From NCBI GenBank assembly GCA_965277835.1, contig OZ255841.1, forward strand, positions 930,001-994,000: a stretch of 64,000 nt of DNA. The letters are read 5' to 3'. Below are positions 1-8,167 of the stretch, piece by piece (the first letter of the stretch is position 1; the number at the start of each line of letters is the position of its first letter). A program made the translations under genes and the position numbers. Under the pieces are notes generated by a model. It made no database searches and was not told where the DNA came from. It worked only from the letters and a program-made list of their open reading frames with translations. This DNA comes from Arcticimaribacter sp965277835 (GTDB taxonomy: Bacteria > Bacteroidota > Bacteroidia > Flavobacteriales > Flavobacteriaceae).

Positions 1-123
1 TGGAGTAGTGTCATGGGTTACTTCTTTCCCAATTCCGCGAAGTCCCAATGCTTCGAGTGTTCGCTTTTGGTTCTGAATACATTTAATACTACTTCTAACT
101 TGTTTTACTTTTATTTTAGCCAT
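1..123 (-). CDS. rpmD: 50S ribosomal protein L30 (partial, 3' end outside window)
   Basis: Component of the large ribosomal subunit. Only the first 41 codons are inside the window; they read from an ATG at 123 and begin MAKIKVKQVRSSI, followed by the typical L30 stretch ending in LGLRGIG. It follows rpsE by 16 bases on the same strand, the normal spc-operon order. The reading frame is open to the window edge, so this is a truncation by the window and not a broken gene. Confidence 0.93.
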   Translation of the reverse strand, partial: MAKIKVKQVRSSIKCIQNQKRTLEALGLRGIGKEVTHDTTP

Positions 124-139
124 TTGTAAAAGATTATTT

Positions 140-664
140 TTAACCATTAAAAACTTTATCTAATGATATTCCACGTTGGTTTGCTATAGTAAGAGGGTTT
201 CTTAGTTGAAGTAAAGCATCAAAAGTTGCCTTTACAACATTGTGAGGGTTTGAAGATCCTTGAGACTTAGAAAGTACATTATGTACTCCTACAGACTCTA
301 ATACGGCTCTTACAGCGCCTCCTGCAATAACTCCTGTACCTTCTGAGGCTGGTCTTAAAAACACACGCGCTCCACCAAATTTTCCTTTTTGTTCGTGAGG
401 TAAAGTCCCTTTAACTATAGGTATTCTTACAAGGTTCTTCTTTGCGTCCTCAATAGCTTTTGCGATAGCTTCGGAAACTTCTTTAGATTTACCTAGACCG
501 TATCCTACAATACCGTTTTCGTCTCCAACCACAACAATAGCAGAAAAACCAAAAGCACGACCTCCCTTAGTAACTTTAGTAACTCGTTGTACACCAACTA
601 AGCGATCTTTTAATTCAAGACCTCCAGGTCTTACCAATTCATCATTTTTATAATTTTGTGACAT
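140..664 (-). CDS. rpsE: 30S ribosomal protein S5
   Basis: Small-subunit protein near the decoding centre, involved in translational accuracy. At 174 residues it has normal bacterial length. The N-terminal double-stranded-RNA-binding-like domain (about residues 17-80) carries GGRAFGFSAIVVVGD, and the C-terminal domain carries GTGVIAGGAVRAVLESVGV. It sits three bases after rplR and just before rpmD, as expected in the spc operon. Nothing unusual is seen. Confidence 0.98.
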   Translation of the reverse strand: MSQNYKNDELVRPGGLELKDRLVGVQRVTKVTKGGRAFGFSAIVVVGDENGIVGYGLGKSKEVSEAIAKAIEDAKKNLVRIPIVKGTLPHEQKGKFGGARVFLRPASEGTGVIAGGAVRAVLESVGVHNVLSKSQGSSNPHNVVKATFDALLQLRNPLTIANQRGISLDKVFNG

Positions 665-667
665 ATT

Positions 668-1021
668 TTAAAATTTAAGTCCAGCTTCACGCGCTCCTTC
701 AGCCAAAGATTTAACACGCCCATGATATAAATAACCTCCACGGTCAAAAGCGATTGTAGTAATACCTGCAGTTTTAGCTCTTTCGCCAATAAGTTTACCG
801 ACAGTAAAAGCTGTGTTTAACTTGCCTTCTTTATTTTCAATTTCTTTATCGCGAGAAGATGCTGCAACAATAGTTTTACCGGAGGTATCATCTATTAATT
901 GAGCATAAATTTCTTTATTGCTTCTAAATACAGATAAGCGTGGAGTAGATTCCGAACCTTTTACGGTTTTACGAACGCGCATCCGAATTCTTAGCCTTCT
1001 TTTTTCTTTAGTTAGTGCCAT
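668..1021 (-). CDS. rplR: 50S ribosomal protein L18
   Basis: Large-subunit protein that binds 5S rRNA together with L5. The protein has 117 residues, with the basic N-terminus MALTKEKRRLRIRMRVRK and the C-terminal FDRGGYLYHGRVKSLAEGAREAG signature of the family. It lies between rplF (12-base gap) and rpsE (3-base gap) and is clearly cotranscribed with them. Confidence 0.98.
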   Translation of the reverse strand: MALTKEKRRLRIRMRVRKTVKGSESTPRLSVFRSNKEIYAQLIDDTSGKTIVAASSRDKEIENKEGKLNTAFTVGKLIGERAKTAGITTIAFDRGGYLYHGRVKSLAEGAREAGLKF

Positions 1022-1033
1022 TATTTTTTATAA

Positions 1034-1576
1034 TTATGCAGATTTCCCTGCTTTTCTTCTTATTTGTTCCCCTACAAATTTAACCCCCTTACCTTTATAA
1101 GGCTCTGGTGGACGAAACGATCTAATCTTAGCAGCAACAAAGCCTACTAATTGTTTATCGTGAGAGCTAAGTTTTATAATCGGATTCTTTCCTTTTTCTG
1201 AAACAGTTTCAACTTTAACTTCAGGAGATATCTCTAAAAGAATATTATGTGAAAAACCGAGAGCTAAATCTAATTTTTGCCCTTGGTTACTTGCACGATA
1301 ACCTACTCCTACCAATTCTAATTCTTTAGTAAATCCAGTAGATACACCTTCAATCATGTTTGCTAACAATGAACGATATAAACCATGCTTAGATTTATGG
1401 TCTTTAGATTCGGAGTTTCTTTTTACAATAATAGTGTTATCCAAAACCTCTAAAGTAACTCCAGAGTATTCTTGTTCAAGTTCTCCTAGCTTGCCTTTTA
1501 CAACAAACTTGTCTGCTTGAATATCTACAGTTACACCTGCTGAAACATTAACCGGATTATTGCCAATTCTAGACAT
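1034..1576 (-). CDS. rplF: 50S ribosomal protein L6
   Basis: Large-subunit protein near the GTPase-associated centre. It has 180 residues made of two repeated alpha/beta domains and starts MSRIGNNPV. The conserved C-terminal motif PPEPYKGKGVKF is present near residues 155-166. It follows rpsH after about 20 bases in the standard spc order. Confidence 0.98.
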   Translation of the reverse strand: MSRIGNNPVNVSAGVTVDIQADKFVVKGKLGELEQEYSGVTLEVLDNTIIVKRNSESKDHKSKHGLYRSLLANMIEGVSTGFTKELELVGVGYRASNQGQKLDLALGFSHNILLEISPEVKVETVSEKGKNPIIKLSSHDKQLVGFVAAKIRSFRPPEPYKGKGVKFVGEQIRRKAGKSA

Positions 1577-1596
1577 TATTTTTTCTCTTTATATAT

Positions 1597-1998
1597 TTAA
1601 TAAATGTAACATAGTAATTCGCCACCTATATTCTTTTGCTTTGCTTGTTTTCCTGTCATTACCCCACTAGAAGTAGATATAATTGACACACCCAAGCCAT
1701 TTAAAATTCTAGGAAGTTCTAGTGCTCCTGCATACTTACGTAAACCTGGAGTGCTAATTCTTTGAATTTCTTTAATTATAGGTTGCTTATTTATCTTGTC
1801 GTATTTTAATGCGATTTTAATATTTCCTTGGTTGTTCTCTGTGTCTTCGAATTTGTAACTAAGAATATATCCCTGATCGAAAAGAATTTTTGTTATTTCT
1901 TTTTTAATCTTTGATGCTGGCACGTTCACTATACGGTGACCTGCTGCACTTGCATTACGAATTCTTGTTAAAAAGTCTGCTAACGGATCTGTGTACAT
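1597..1998 (-). CDS. rpsH: 30S ribosomal protein S8
   Basis: Small-subunit assembly protein that binds the central domain of 16S rRNA; in E. coli S8 is also the autogenous repressor of the spc operon. The protein has 133 residues, begins MYTDPLADFLTRIRNA and ends with the family pattern GVSIISTSSGVMTGKQA followed by a GGELLCYIY tail. A 16-base gap separates it from rpsN. Whether S8 autoregulation occurs here cannot be judged from the sequence. Confidence 0.98.
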   Translation of the reverse strand: MYTDPLADFLTRIRNASAAGHRIVNVPASKIKKEITKILFDQGYILSYKFEDTENNQGNIKIALKYDKINKQPIIKEIQRISTPGLRKYAGALELPRILNGLGVSIISTSSGVMTGKQAKQKNIGGELLCYIY

Positions 1999-2014
1999 AG
2001 TTTTTTAAATTTAA

Positions 2015-2284
2015 TTACCAACTAGCTTTAGTTATACCTGGAATAAGCCCTTGATTTGCCATTTCTCTAAAAACTACTCGTGAAAGTCCAAATTGACGCA
2101 TATATCCTTTTGGTCTTCCTGTTAATTTACAACGATTATGCATGCGAATAGGCGATGCGTTTCGTGGAAGTTTTTGAAGTGCTTCGAAATCTCCTGCTTC
2201 TTTCAAAGCTTTGCGTTTCTCAGCATATTTAGCAACTGTTCTTGCTCTTTTAACTTCACGAGCTTTCATTGATTCTTTTGCCAT
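2015..2284 (-). CDS. rpsN: 30S ribosomal protein S14 (zinc-free form)
   Basis: Small-subunit head protein. The length of 89 residues and the lack of paired CxxC motifs (one Cys only, in RCKLTGRPKGYMRQFGLSR) place it in the long zinc-independent S14 class rather than the short zinc-binding class. It lies between rplE (one-base gap) and rpsH. Confidence 0.97.
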   Translation of the reverse strand: MAKESMKAREVKRARTVAKYAEKRKALKEAGDFEALQKLPRNASPIRMHNRCKLTGRPKGYMRQFGLSRVVFREMANQGLIPGITKASW

Positions 2285-2285
2285 A

Positions 2286-2837
2286 TTAATTCTTTTTAAA
2301 GGGAAGTCCCAATTCGTTTAACAGTGATTTTGCTTCTTTGTCTGTATCTGCCGAAGTAACAAATGTAATGTCCATCCCATTAATTTTATTTACCTTATCA
2401 ATATCTATTTCAGGAAAAATGATTTGCTCTGTAATTCCTAAAGTATAATTTCCGCGGCCATCAAAACCAGTCGCTTTTATACCTTGAAAATCACGTACAC
2501 GTGGCAATGCAGTTGTTACTAAGCGGTCTAAAAATTCGTACATACGTTCACCTCGTAAGGTTACTTTAGCACCAATTGGAATTCCTTTACGCAATTTGAA
2601 CGAAGCCACATCTTTCTTTGATATAGTAGAAACTGCTTTTTGACCTGCAATAATTGTTAATTCATCTACTGCGTAGTCTATCAATTTTTTGTCAGCAACT
2701 GCACCTCCTACACCACGGCTAATTACAATTTTTTGTAATCGAGGAACTTGCATTACATTTTTATAGCCAAACTCTTCAGTAAGGGCACCAATAATGCGGT
2801 CATTAAAATTTTGCTTCAGTCTTGGTTGATAACTCAT
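2286..2837 (-). CDS. rplE: 50S ribosomal protein L5
   Basis: 5S rRNA-binding protein of the large-subunit central protuberance. It has 183 residues with recognisable family blocks: VMQVPRLQKIVISRGVG near residue 28, TLRGERMYEFLDRLVTTALPRVRDFQG in the centre, and the GITEQIIFPEID motif. It starts two bases after the end of rplX and stops one base before rpsN, indicating tight cotranscription. Confidence 0.98.
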   Translation of the reverse strand: MSYQPRLKQNFNDRIIGALTEEFGYKNVMQVPRLQKIVISRGVGGAVADKKLIDYAVDELTIIAGQKAVSTISKKDVASFKLRKGIPIGAKVTLRGERMYEFLDRLVTTALPRVRDFQGIKATGFDGRGNYTLGITEQIIFPEIDIDKVNKINGMDITFVTSADTDKEAKSLLNELGLPFKKN

Positions 2838-2839
2838 AA

Positions 2840-3154
2840 CTAAATTACTTCATTTGTTTTTTTTGCAAACCTAACTTTTTTATCACCTTCAACACGGTAT
2901 CCTACACGAGTAGCTTGACCATCAGGAGTTAATAATGAAAGGTTTGAAATTTGAATAGGAGCCTCTTTCTCTTTAATCCCCCCTTGAGGGTTCTTAGCAT
3001 TAGGCTTTGTGTGCTTCTTTACTAGGTTTACGCCTTCAACTATTGCTTTATTCGCGTCTCGCAATACCTTAGCAACAGTGCCTTCGGTACCCTTATGCGA
3101 TCCAGCAATAACACGAACCTTATCTCCTTTTTTAATTTTTATTTTATTCATCAC
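2840..3154 (-). CDS. rplX: 50S ribosomal protein L24
   Basis: Assembly-initiating large-subunit protein. It has 104 residues with an N-terminal KOW motif (KKGDKVRVIAGSHKGTEGTV) and the conserved NLVKKHTKPN block. Two consecutive ATG codons (MMNK) make the start ambiguous by one residue. It is located between rplN and rplE. Confidence 0.98.
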   Translation of the reverse strand: MMNKIKIKKGDKVRVIAGSHKGTEGTVAKVLRDANKAIVEGVNLVKKHTKPNAKNPQGGIKEKEAPIQISNLSLLTPDGQATRVGYRVEGDKKVRFAKKTNEVI

Positions 3155-3160
3155 TCTTTT

Positions 3161-3529
3161 TTAAAGTACTTCGGGTGCTAACGAAACTATTTTCATAAAC
3201 TGCTTATCGCGTAATTCTCGAGCCACAGGACCAAAAACACGTGTGCCACGCATTTCACCTGTTGGGTTTAGCAATACACAAGCATTATCGTCAAAACGAA
3301 TATATGACCCATTGGGTCGACGAATTTCTTTAGTTGTTCGTACTACTACTGCAGTAGAAACTTGTCCTTTCTTTACAGTTCCCGAAGGTGCAGCTTCTTT
3401 AATAGTAACTACGATTTTATCTCCAATAGAAGCATATCGCTTTTTAGTTCCTCCTAATACTCTTATAGTAAGTACTTCTTTAGCACCAGTATTATCGGCT
3501 ACTTTTAACCTAGACTCTTGTTGTAACAT
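3161..3529 (-). CDS. rplN: 50S ribosomal protein L14
   Basis: Large-subunit protein at the subunit interface. At 122 residues it has the exact family length, starting MLQQESRLKVADNTGAKE and containing GSYIRFDDNACVLLN and GTRVFGPVARELR. It is one base from rpsQ and six from rplX. Confidence 0.98.
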   Translation of the reverse strand: MLQQESRLKVADNTGAKEVLTIRVLGGTKKRYASIGDKIVVTIKEAAPSGTVKKGQVSTAVVVRTTKEIRRPNGSYIRFDDNACVLLNPTGEMRGTRVFGPVARELRDKQFMKIVSLAPEVL

Positions 3530-3530
3530 T

Positions 3531-3788
3531 TTATTTAGCTCTTTCTAATATTTCTACAAGTCGCCAACGCTTTGATTTACTCAAAGGTCGCGTCTCCATA
3601 ATTCTAACTGTGTCACCTGTATTACAATCGTTAGCATCATCATGTGCAACATATTTCTTTGTCTTTAAAACAAATTTCCCATACATAGGGTGTTTCACAC
3701 GTTTTACTTCCGCAACAACAATAGACTTCTCCATCTTGTTACTGGTCACAACGCCTATTCGTTCTTTTCTTAGGTTTCTAGTTTCCAT
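3531..3788 (-). CDS. rpsQ: 30S ribosomal protein S17
   Basis: Primary 16S rRNA-binding protein with an OB fold. It has 85 residues, including RKERIGVVTSNKMEKSIVV and the C-terminal ETRPLSKSKRWRLVEI signature. Its ATG lies inside the end of rpmC (11-base overlap in a different frame), which suggests translational coupling. Confidence 0.98.
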   Translation of the reverse strand: METRNLRKERIGVVTSNKMEKSIVVAEVKRVKHPMYGKFVLKTKKYVAHDDANDCNTGDTVRIMETRPLSKSKRWRLVEILERAK

Positions 3789-3990
3789 TTTCTAGTTTAA
3801 TTTCTTGTTCCTTTTCAGATATAGCAGTAAGAAGACGTGCGATAATGCGACGTGTGTTTCGTAACTGTAATGGGTTTTCTAGCGGAGTAACAGCATGTGC
3901 CATGCGCATGCTAGCTAACTGTTTTTTATAATCAGCTAACTTGTCTTGCAAATCTTCTAATTGAAGGTTTTTAATTTCCGTTTGTTTCAT
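3778..3990 (-). CDS. rpmC: 50S ribosomal protein L29
   Basis: Small two-helix large-subunit protein near the peptide exit tunnel. It has 70 residues, with the family pattern around LADYKKQLASMRMAHAV and the PLQLRNTRRIIARLLT block. Its stop overlaps the start of rpsQ by 11 bases. Upstream, where rplP would normally be adjacent, it is separated from rplP by an inserted exported-TPR gene with a 35-base gap. Confidence 0.97.
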   Translation of the reverse strand: MKQTEIKNLQLEDLQDKLADYKKQLASMRMAHAVTPLENPLQLRNTRRIIARLLTAISEKEQEIKLENGN

Positions 3991-4025
3991 TTTTATTACT
4001 ATTCTATCTTCTTAAATCTATTTTT

Positions 4026-4526
4026 TTAATTACAATTCTGTTGTATGTAATCATATGCACCTAAATATCCCATTTCTCCTGCTTTCGAAAGATCAAGGCA
4101 TCCATCATCTTTTTGTCCCAATATAACTTTTGCAATACCTCTTAGTGCAAGGATTCTTTCGTCTTTTGGATTAAGCTCTAATACTTTATCATAATCTGCT
4201 ATGGCGCCTTCATAATTTTTAGCATTTGATCTTGCCAATCCTCTAGTTTTATAAGCTGCAATAAAATTTGGTCCAACTTCAACTGCTTTATTAAAGTCTA
4301 ACATTGCTCCTCTTAAGTCATTCAAGTCATTTTTAGCAATTCCTCTGTTAACATAAGCCGCCGTAAAATTTGGGTCAACATCTATTGCTTCTGTGTAATC
4401 TAAAATAGCACCTCTAAAATCTCCTGATGTCTGTTTTATGGTACCTTGTGTATAAAATTCTTGTGCTGTTTGTGCAAATGAATTCACCGAGAATATTATT
4501 GCTACGAGTAATGTGATTTTTTTCAT
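4026..4526 (-). CDS. Exported TPR-repeat protein inserted in the ribosomal operon
   Basis: This 166-residue protein has a clear Sec signal peptide (MKKITLLVAIIFSVNSFAQ, cleavage expected after about residue 19). Three tandem tetratricopeptide repeats follow at about residues 20-53, 54-87 and 88-121; each has the GDFRGAILDYTEAIDVDPNF type of repeat core. The C-terminal cap near DGCLDLSKAGEMGY is common in periplasmic TPR proteins of Bacteroidota. TPR arrays generally bind peptides or proteins; the partner here is unknown. The gene is on the operon strand, 17 bases after rplP and 35 before rpmC, with no terminator or recognisable promoter in the gaps. It should therefore be transcribed at ribosomal-protein levels. 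No frameshift or stop is visible, so it looks functional. Confidence 0.9.
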   Translation of the reverse strand: MKKITLLVAIIFSVNSFAQTAQEFYTQGTIKQTSGDFRGAILDYTEAIDVDPNFTAAYVNRGIAKNDLNDLRGAMLDFNKAVEVGPNFIAAYKTRGLARSNAKNYEGAIADYDKVLELNPKDERILALRGIAKVILGQKDDGCLDLSKAGEMGYLGAYDYIQQNCN

Positions 4527-4543
4527 GGCTCTTTTTTTTTATG

Positions 4544-4957
4544 TTAGAAATCTCTTGCTATTATAAATTTTGTCCTTGCAGGAAGTTTTTGAGCTGCAAG
4601 ACGTAATGCCTCTTTAGCAACATCAAAAGGTACTCCTGATATTTCAAATAAAATACGTCCAGGTTTTACTACCGCAACAAAATACTCTGGTGCACCTTTT
4701 CCTTTACCCATACGTACCTCAAGAGGTTTCTTTGTAATAGGTTTATCTGGAAATATTTTAATCCATAACTGTCCTTCACGTTTCATATATCGAGTAGCAG
4801 CAATACGCGCTGCTTCAATTTGTCGAGAAGTAATAAATTTCGAGTCAAGAGATTTAATCCCAAACATTCCATTAGAAAGTTGGTTACCTCTTTGCGAAAG
4901 CCCTTTCATTCGACCTTTCTGCGCTTTACGAAATTTTGTTCTTTTAGGTTGTAACAT
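4544..4957 (-). CDS. rplP: 50S ribosomal protein L16
   Basis: Large-subunit protein that contacts the A-site tRNA. It has 137 residues, starting MLQPKRTKFRKAQKGRMKG and containing GKGKGAPEYFVAVVKPGRILFEI. It lies downstream of rpsC (32-base gap). The next gene should be rpmC but is instead the exported TPR gene. Confidence 0.98.
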   Translation of the reverse strand: MLQPKRTKFRKAQKGRMKGLSQRGNQLSNGMFGIKSLDSKFITSRQIEAARIAATRYMKREGQLWIKIFPDKPITKKPLEVRMGKGKGAPEYFVAVVKPGRILFEISGVPFDVAKEALRLAAQKLPARTKFIIARDF

Positions 4958-4989
4958 AATTCACCTACTTAATTACTTTTAATTTCTAT

Positions 4990-5706
4990 TTATTTTCTAC
5001 GTCTTTGTCGAGAGTTATTATTCTTACCTCCCGCAGTATTACTTTTTTTAGACATTCCGACTAAAGGGGACAACTCTCGTTTACCGTATACTTCACCTTT
5101 CATAATCCAAACTTTAATTCCTAATCTACCATATGTAGTGTGTGCTTCAACTAATGCATAGTCAATGTCCGCTCTAAAAGTAGATAACGGAATACGTCCT
5201 TCTTTATACGTTTCCGAACGTGCCATTTCTGCTCCATTTAAACGTCCTGAAATTTGAATTTTAATTCCTTCAGAATTCATTCTCATAGTCGCAGCAATAG
5301 CCATTTTTATTGCTCTTCTATATGAAATACGACTTTCGATTTGTCGTGCAATACTTGCTCCAACTAATTTTGCGTCTAATTCTGGGCGTTTAATTTCAAA
5401 AATATTTATCTGAACTTCTTTTGAAGTAATCTTCTTTAGCTCTTCTTTAAGTTTGTCAACTTCTTGTCCGGCTTTCCCTATTATAATTCCTGGGCGTGCC
5501 GTAGTAATTGTTATTGTTATTAACTTAAGTGTACGTTCAATAATTACATTTGATACACTAGCTTTTATTAAACGAGCATGAATGTATTTACGAATTTTAT
5601 TGTCCTCTGCTATCTTGTCTCCATAGTTCCTTCCTCCGTACCAGTTAGAGTCCCATCCGCGAATTATTCCTAAACGCATTCCTATCGGGTTTGTCTTTTG
5701 TCCCAT
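4990..5706 (-). CDS. rpsC: 30S ribosomal protein S3
   Basis: Small-subunit protein at the mRNA entry tunnel. It has 238 residues: an N-terminal MGQKTNPIGMRLGI block, a KH domain with the GxxG loop in ARPGIIIGKAGQEVDKL (near residue 75), and the C-terminal domain with SRISYRRAIKMA and GVKVW-like GIKVWIMKGE. A short basic tail (NNNSRQRRRK) ends the protein. It starts one base after rplV. Confidence 0.98.
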   Translation of the reverse strand: MGQKTNPIGMRLGIIRGWDSNWYGGRNYGDKIAEDNKIRKYIHARLIKASVSNVIIERTLKLITITITTARPGIIIGKAGQEVDKLKEELKKITSKEVQINIFEIKRPELDAKLVGASIARQIESRISYRRAIKMAIAATMRMNSEGIKIQISGRLNGAEMARSETYKEGRIPLSTFRADIDYALVEAHTTYGRLGIKVWIMKGEVYGKRELSPLVGMSKKSNTAGGKNNNSRQRRRK

Positions 5707-5707
5707 A

Positions 5708-6112
5708 CTAGTTATCTAAATTATTTGATCCTAAAATTAATGTTACATGATTTGAGCGCTTACGAATTCGATGAGCTCTTCCTTGAGGTGCTGGTCTTAA
5801 TCTTTTAAGCATACTGCCTCCATCTACACGAATTTCTTTTATAAATAAAGCTGCTTTTTCAATATCGCCATCTTCATTTTTTGCTTGCCAATTAGTTAAC
5901 GCTGAAAGAAGTAATTTTTCCACTCTACGAGATGCTTCTTTAGGGTTAAATTTTAAAATAGCTAATGCTTTATTTACTTCTTCTCCGCGAATCAAATCTG
6001 CAACTAATCTCATCTTACGAGGTGATGTAGGGCAATTATTAAGTTTAGCAAAAGCCAATGTCTTTTTTGCTTCTTTAATAGATTCTGCTGATTGTCGTTT
6101 ACGATTTCCCAT
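5708..6112 (-). CDS. rplV: 50S ribosomal protein L22
   Basis: Lines the nascent-peptide exit tunnel. It has 134 residues. The family signature around NCPTSPRKMRLVADLIRG is near residue 26, and the C-terminal hairpin contains RAHRIRKRSNHVTLIL. The N-terminus is about 15 residues longer than in E. coli, with a basic MGNRKRQSAESIKEAK lead. It lies between rpsS and rpsC. Confidence 0.97.
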   Translation of the reverse strand: MGNRKRQSAESIKEAKKTLAFAKLNNCPTSPRKMRLVADLIRGEEVNKALAILKFNPKEASRRVEKLLLSALTNWQAKNEDGDIEKAALFIKEIRVDGGSMLKRLRPAPQGRAHRIRKRSNHVTLILGSNNLDN

Positions 6113-6118
6113 AACTAT

Positions 6119-6397
6119 CTATTTTCTTCCTTTATTCTTAGCTCCTGCATGACCACGGTATGATCTTGTTGGAGAGAATTCGCCTAGTTTATGTCCCACC
6201 ATATTTTCTGTAATATATACAGGAATAAATTGTCGCCCGTTATGTACTGCTATTGTTTGTCCTACAAAATCAGGTGTTATTAACGAAGCACGAGACCAAG
6301 TCTTTATAACTGATTTATTCTTTGACTCTGCATTAGCCATTATTTTCTTTTCGAGGCTATGATGTACAAAAGGTCCTTTCTTTAATGAACGTGCCAT
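6119..6397 (-). CDS. rpsS: 30S ribosomal protein S19
   Basis: Small-subunit head protein. It has 92 residues, starting MARSLKKGPFVHHSLEKK and containing the signature HNGRQFIPVYITENMVGHKL followed by GEFSPTRSYRGHAG. It is seven bases from rplB and six from rplV. Confidence 0.98.
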   Translation of the reverse strand: MARSLKKGPFVHHSLEKKIMANAESKNKSVIKTWSRASLITPDFVGQTIAVHNGRQFIPVYITENMVGHKLGEFSPTRSYRGHAGAKNKGRK

Positions 6398-6404
6398 ATA
6401 TTAT

Positions 6405-7229
6405 TTATTTTTTTCTACGTTCTATGATAAATTTACTACTCGCTTTTGACTTAGAACGCGTACGGTATCCTTTAGCAGGAACTCCATTACGATTACGTGG
6501 ATGACCTCCTGAAGCACGACCTTCGCCACCGCCCATAGGGTGGTCAACTGGGTTCATTGCTACTGGACGTGTACGTGGTCGTCTTCCTAACCATCGAGAT
6601 CGTCCTGCTTTACCAGAGACTAATAATTGATGATCAGAGTTAGACACAACTCCAATAGTCGCCATACATTTTACTAATATTAAACGAGTTTCGCCTGAAG
6701 GTAACTTTACTGTTGCATATTTGCCTTCTCGTGCCATTAGTTGTGCAAAGGCGCCAGCACTTCGTGCTATACTTGCTCCAGTGCTTGGGCGCATTTCTAT
6801 ACAAGAAATAATTGTCCCTAATGGTATTGCAGATAGTGGCAGAGCATTGCCAACTTCAGGGGCAACAGATTCTCCTGAGACAACTTTTTGCCCTACTTTC
6901 AATCCACTTTGAGCTATAATATATCGTTTTTCGCCATCTTCATACTTCAAAAGTGCAATAAACGAAGTACGATTAGGATCGTATTCTATTGATAGTACTT
7001 CTGCAGCAACATCAAATTTATTACGCTTAAAGTCAATTATACGATAGCGTTTTTTATGACCTCCACCTAGATGGCGCATGGTCATTTTTCCTGTGTTATT
7101 TCTTCCACCACTACGCTTTTTCGGAGCTAATAAGCTTTTCTCCGGCTTATCAGTAGTAATTGCGTCAAATCCATTTACTACTCTAAAACGCTGCGCGGGT
7201 GTTACCGGTTTTAATTTTCTAACTGACAT
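6405..7229 (-). CDS. rplB: 50S ribosomal protein L2
   Basis: Core large-subunit protein needed for subunit association and peptidyl transfer. It has 274 residues: an N-terminal OB-like domain with GRNNTGKMTMRHLGGGHKK, an SH3-like domain, and the C-terminal NPVDHPMGGGEGRASGG block that contains the conserved histidine. It is located between rplW and rpsS as usual. Confidence 0.98.
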   Translation of the reverse strand: MSVRKLKPVTPAQRFRVVNGFDAITTDKPEKSLLAPKKRSGGRNNTGKMTMRHLGGGHKKRYRIIDFKRNKFDVAAEVLSIEYDPNRTSFIALLKYEDGEKRYIIAQSGLKVGQKVVSGESVAPEVGNALPLSAIPLGTIISCIEMRPSTGASIARSAGAFAQLMAREGKYATVKLPSGETRLILVKCMATIGVVSNSDHQLLVSGKAGRSRWLGRRPRTRPVAMNPVDHPMGGGEGRASGGHPRNRNGVPAKGYRTRSKSKASSKFIIERRKK

Positions 7230-7238
7230 CTGACGCTT

Positions 7239-7529
7239 TTAAAGATTATTATAAAAATCAATGGCATCACCTTCAGCAACTTGAACAATTGCCTTTTTGA
7301 TGCTATTTGTTTTACCTTTTTGGATACCTGTTTTAGTAAAACGGACTTTGCGTTCAACGCCATAACGTTGAGTCCTTACTTTTTCTACAGAGACACCATA
7401 AACTCTTTCTACTTCTTTTTTAATTTCAATTTTGTTAGCTTCTGGCGATACTAAAAACGTATAGCAATTATTGCTTTCGCTATATGCTGTCGTTTTTTCT
7501 GTAATTAAAGGTTTAGTTAAAATATTCAT
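7239..7529 (-). CDS. rplW: 50S ribosomal protein L23
   Basis: Exit-tunnel rim protein and docking site for trigger factor and SRP. It has 96 residues, starting MNILTKPLITEKTT, with the family pattern NKIEIKKEVERVYGVSVEKV. It is five bases from rplD and nine from rplB. Confidence 0.97.
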   Translation of the reverse strand: MNILTKPLITEKTTAYSESNNCYTFLVSPEANKIEIKKEVERVYGVSVEKVRTQRYGVERKVRFTKTGIQKGKTNSIKKAIVQVAEGDAIDFYNNL

Positions 7530-7534
7530 AAACT

Positions 7535-8167
7535 CTATTCTTTATTCAAAAAGGTTTCTATTTCAGCAATTGCACTTTCAAATAAAACCAAGCTATTGGT
7601 GTTGATTATCTTGTAAGTATTTAATTCTGAGCTTGTTATGGTGCTAGAATTTTTTAAATTGCGTGATGACAAATATACATTTTTATTTGGCTCAGCCAAC
7701 ACTAGCAATGATTTTTTGTTATCAATACCCAAGTCTTTCAATATGGTCAAATAATTTGCCGTTTTTGGAGACTCAAGTTTAAAGTCTTCCAAAACAATAA
7801 TTGCGTTCTCTTTTGCCTTGAGTGTAAGGGCTGATTTTCTTGCTAAAGATTTTGTTTTTTTGTTGACTTTTTGGCTATAATCACGAACACGTGGACCAAA
7901 AACACGACCTCCACCTCTAAACAATGGGTTTTTAATACTACCTGCTCGGGCTGTACCTGTACCTTTTTGTTTTTTAATTTTACGTGTACTACCTTTTATT
8001 TCGCCACGTTCTTTAGCTTTATGGGTACCCTGACGTTTATTTGCTAAATGTGATTTTACATCTAAATATACAGCATGTTCGCTAGGTTCTATACCAAATA
8101 CAGATTCTGAAAGTTGGACTTTCTTACCTGTTTCTTTTCCTTTAATATCTACTACGGTTAATTCCAT
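7535..8167 (-). CDS. rplD: 50S ribosomal protein L4
   Basis: Exit-tunnel protein; in E. coli L4 also represses the S10 operon. It has 210 residues, with the basic extended loop KKQKGTGTARAGSIKNPLFRGGG near residues 66-88 and FGPRVRDYSQKVNKK after it. The ATG overlaps the last base of the rplC stop codon (TAATG), suggesting coupled translation. Confidence 0.98.
   Translation of the reverse strand: MELTVVDIKGKETGKKVQLSESVFGIEPSEHAVYLDVKSHLANKRQGTHKAKERGEIKGSTRKIKKQKGTGTARAGSIKNPLFRGGGRVFGPRVRDYSQKVNKKTKSLARKSALTLKAKENAIIVLEDFKLESPKTANYLTILKDLGIDNKKSLLVLAEPNKNVYLSSRNLKNSSTITSSELNTYKIINTNSLVLFESAIAEIETFLNKE

Noticed and set aside
918..1100. Plus-strand open frame inside rplR/rplF
   Set aside because: It is the shadow of two clear ribosomal genes on the other strand, without family features. 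The same holds for frames at 3243-3548, 3610-3795, 6721-6912 and 8536-8887.
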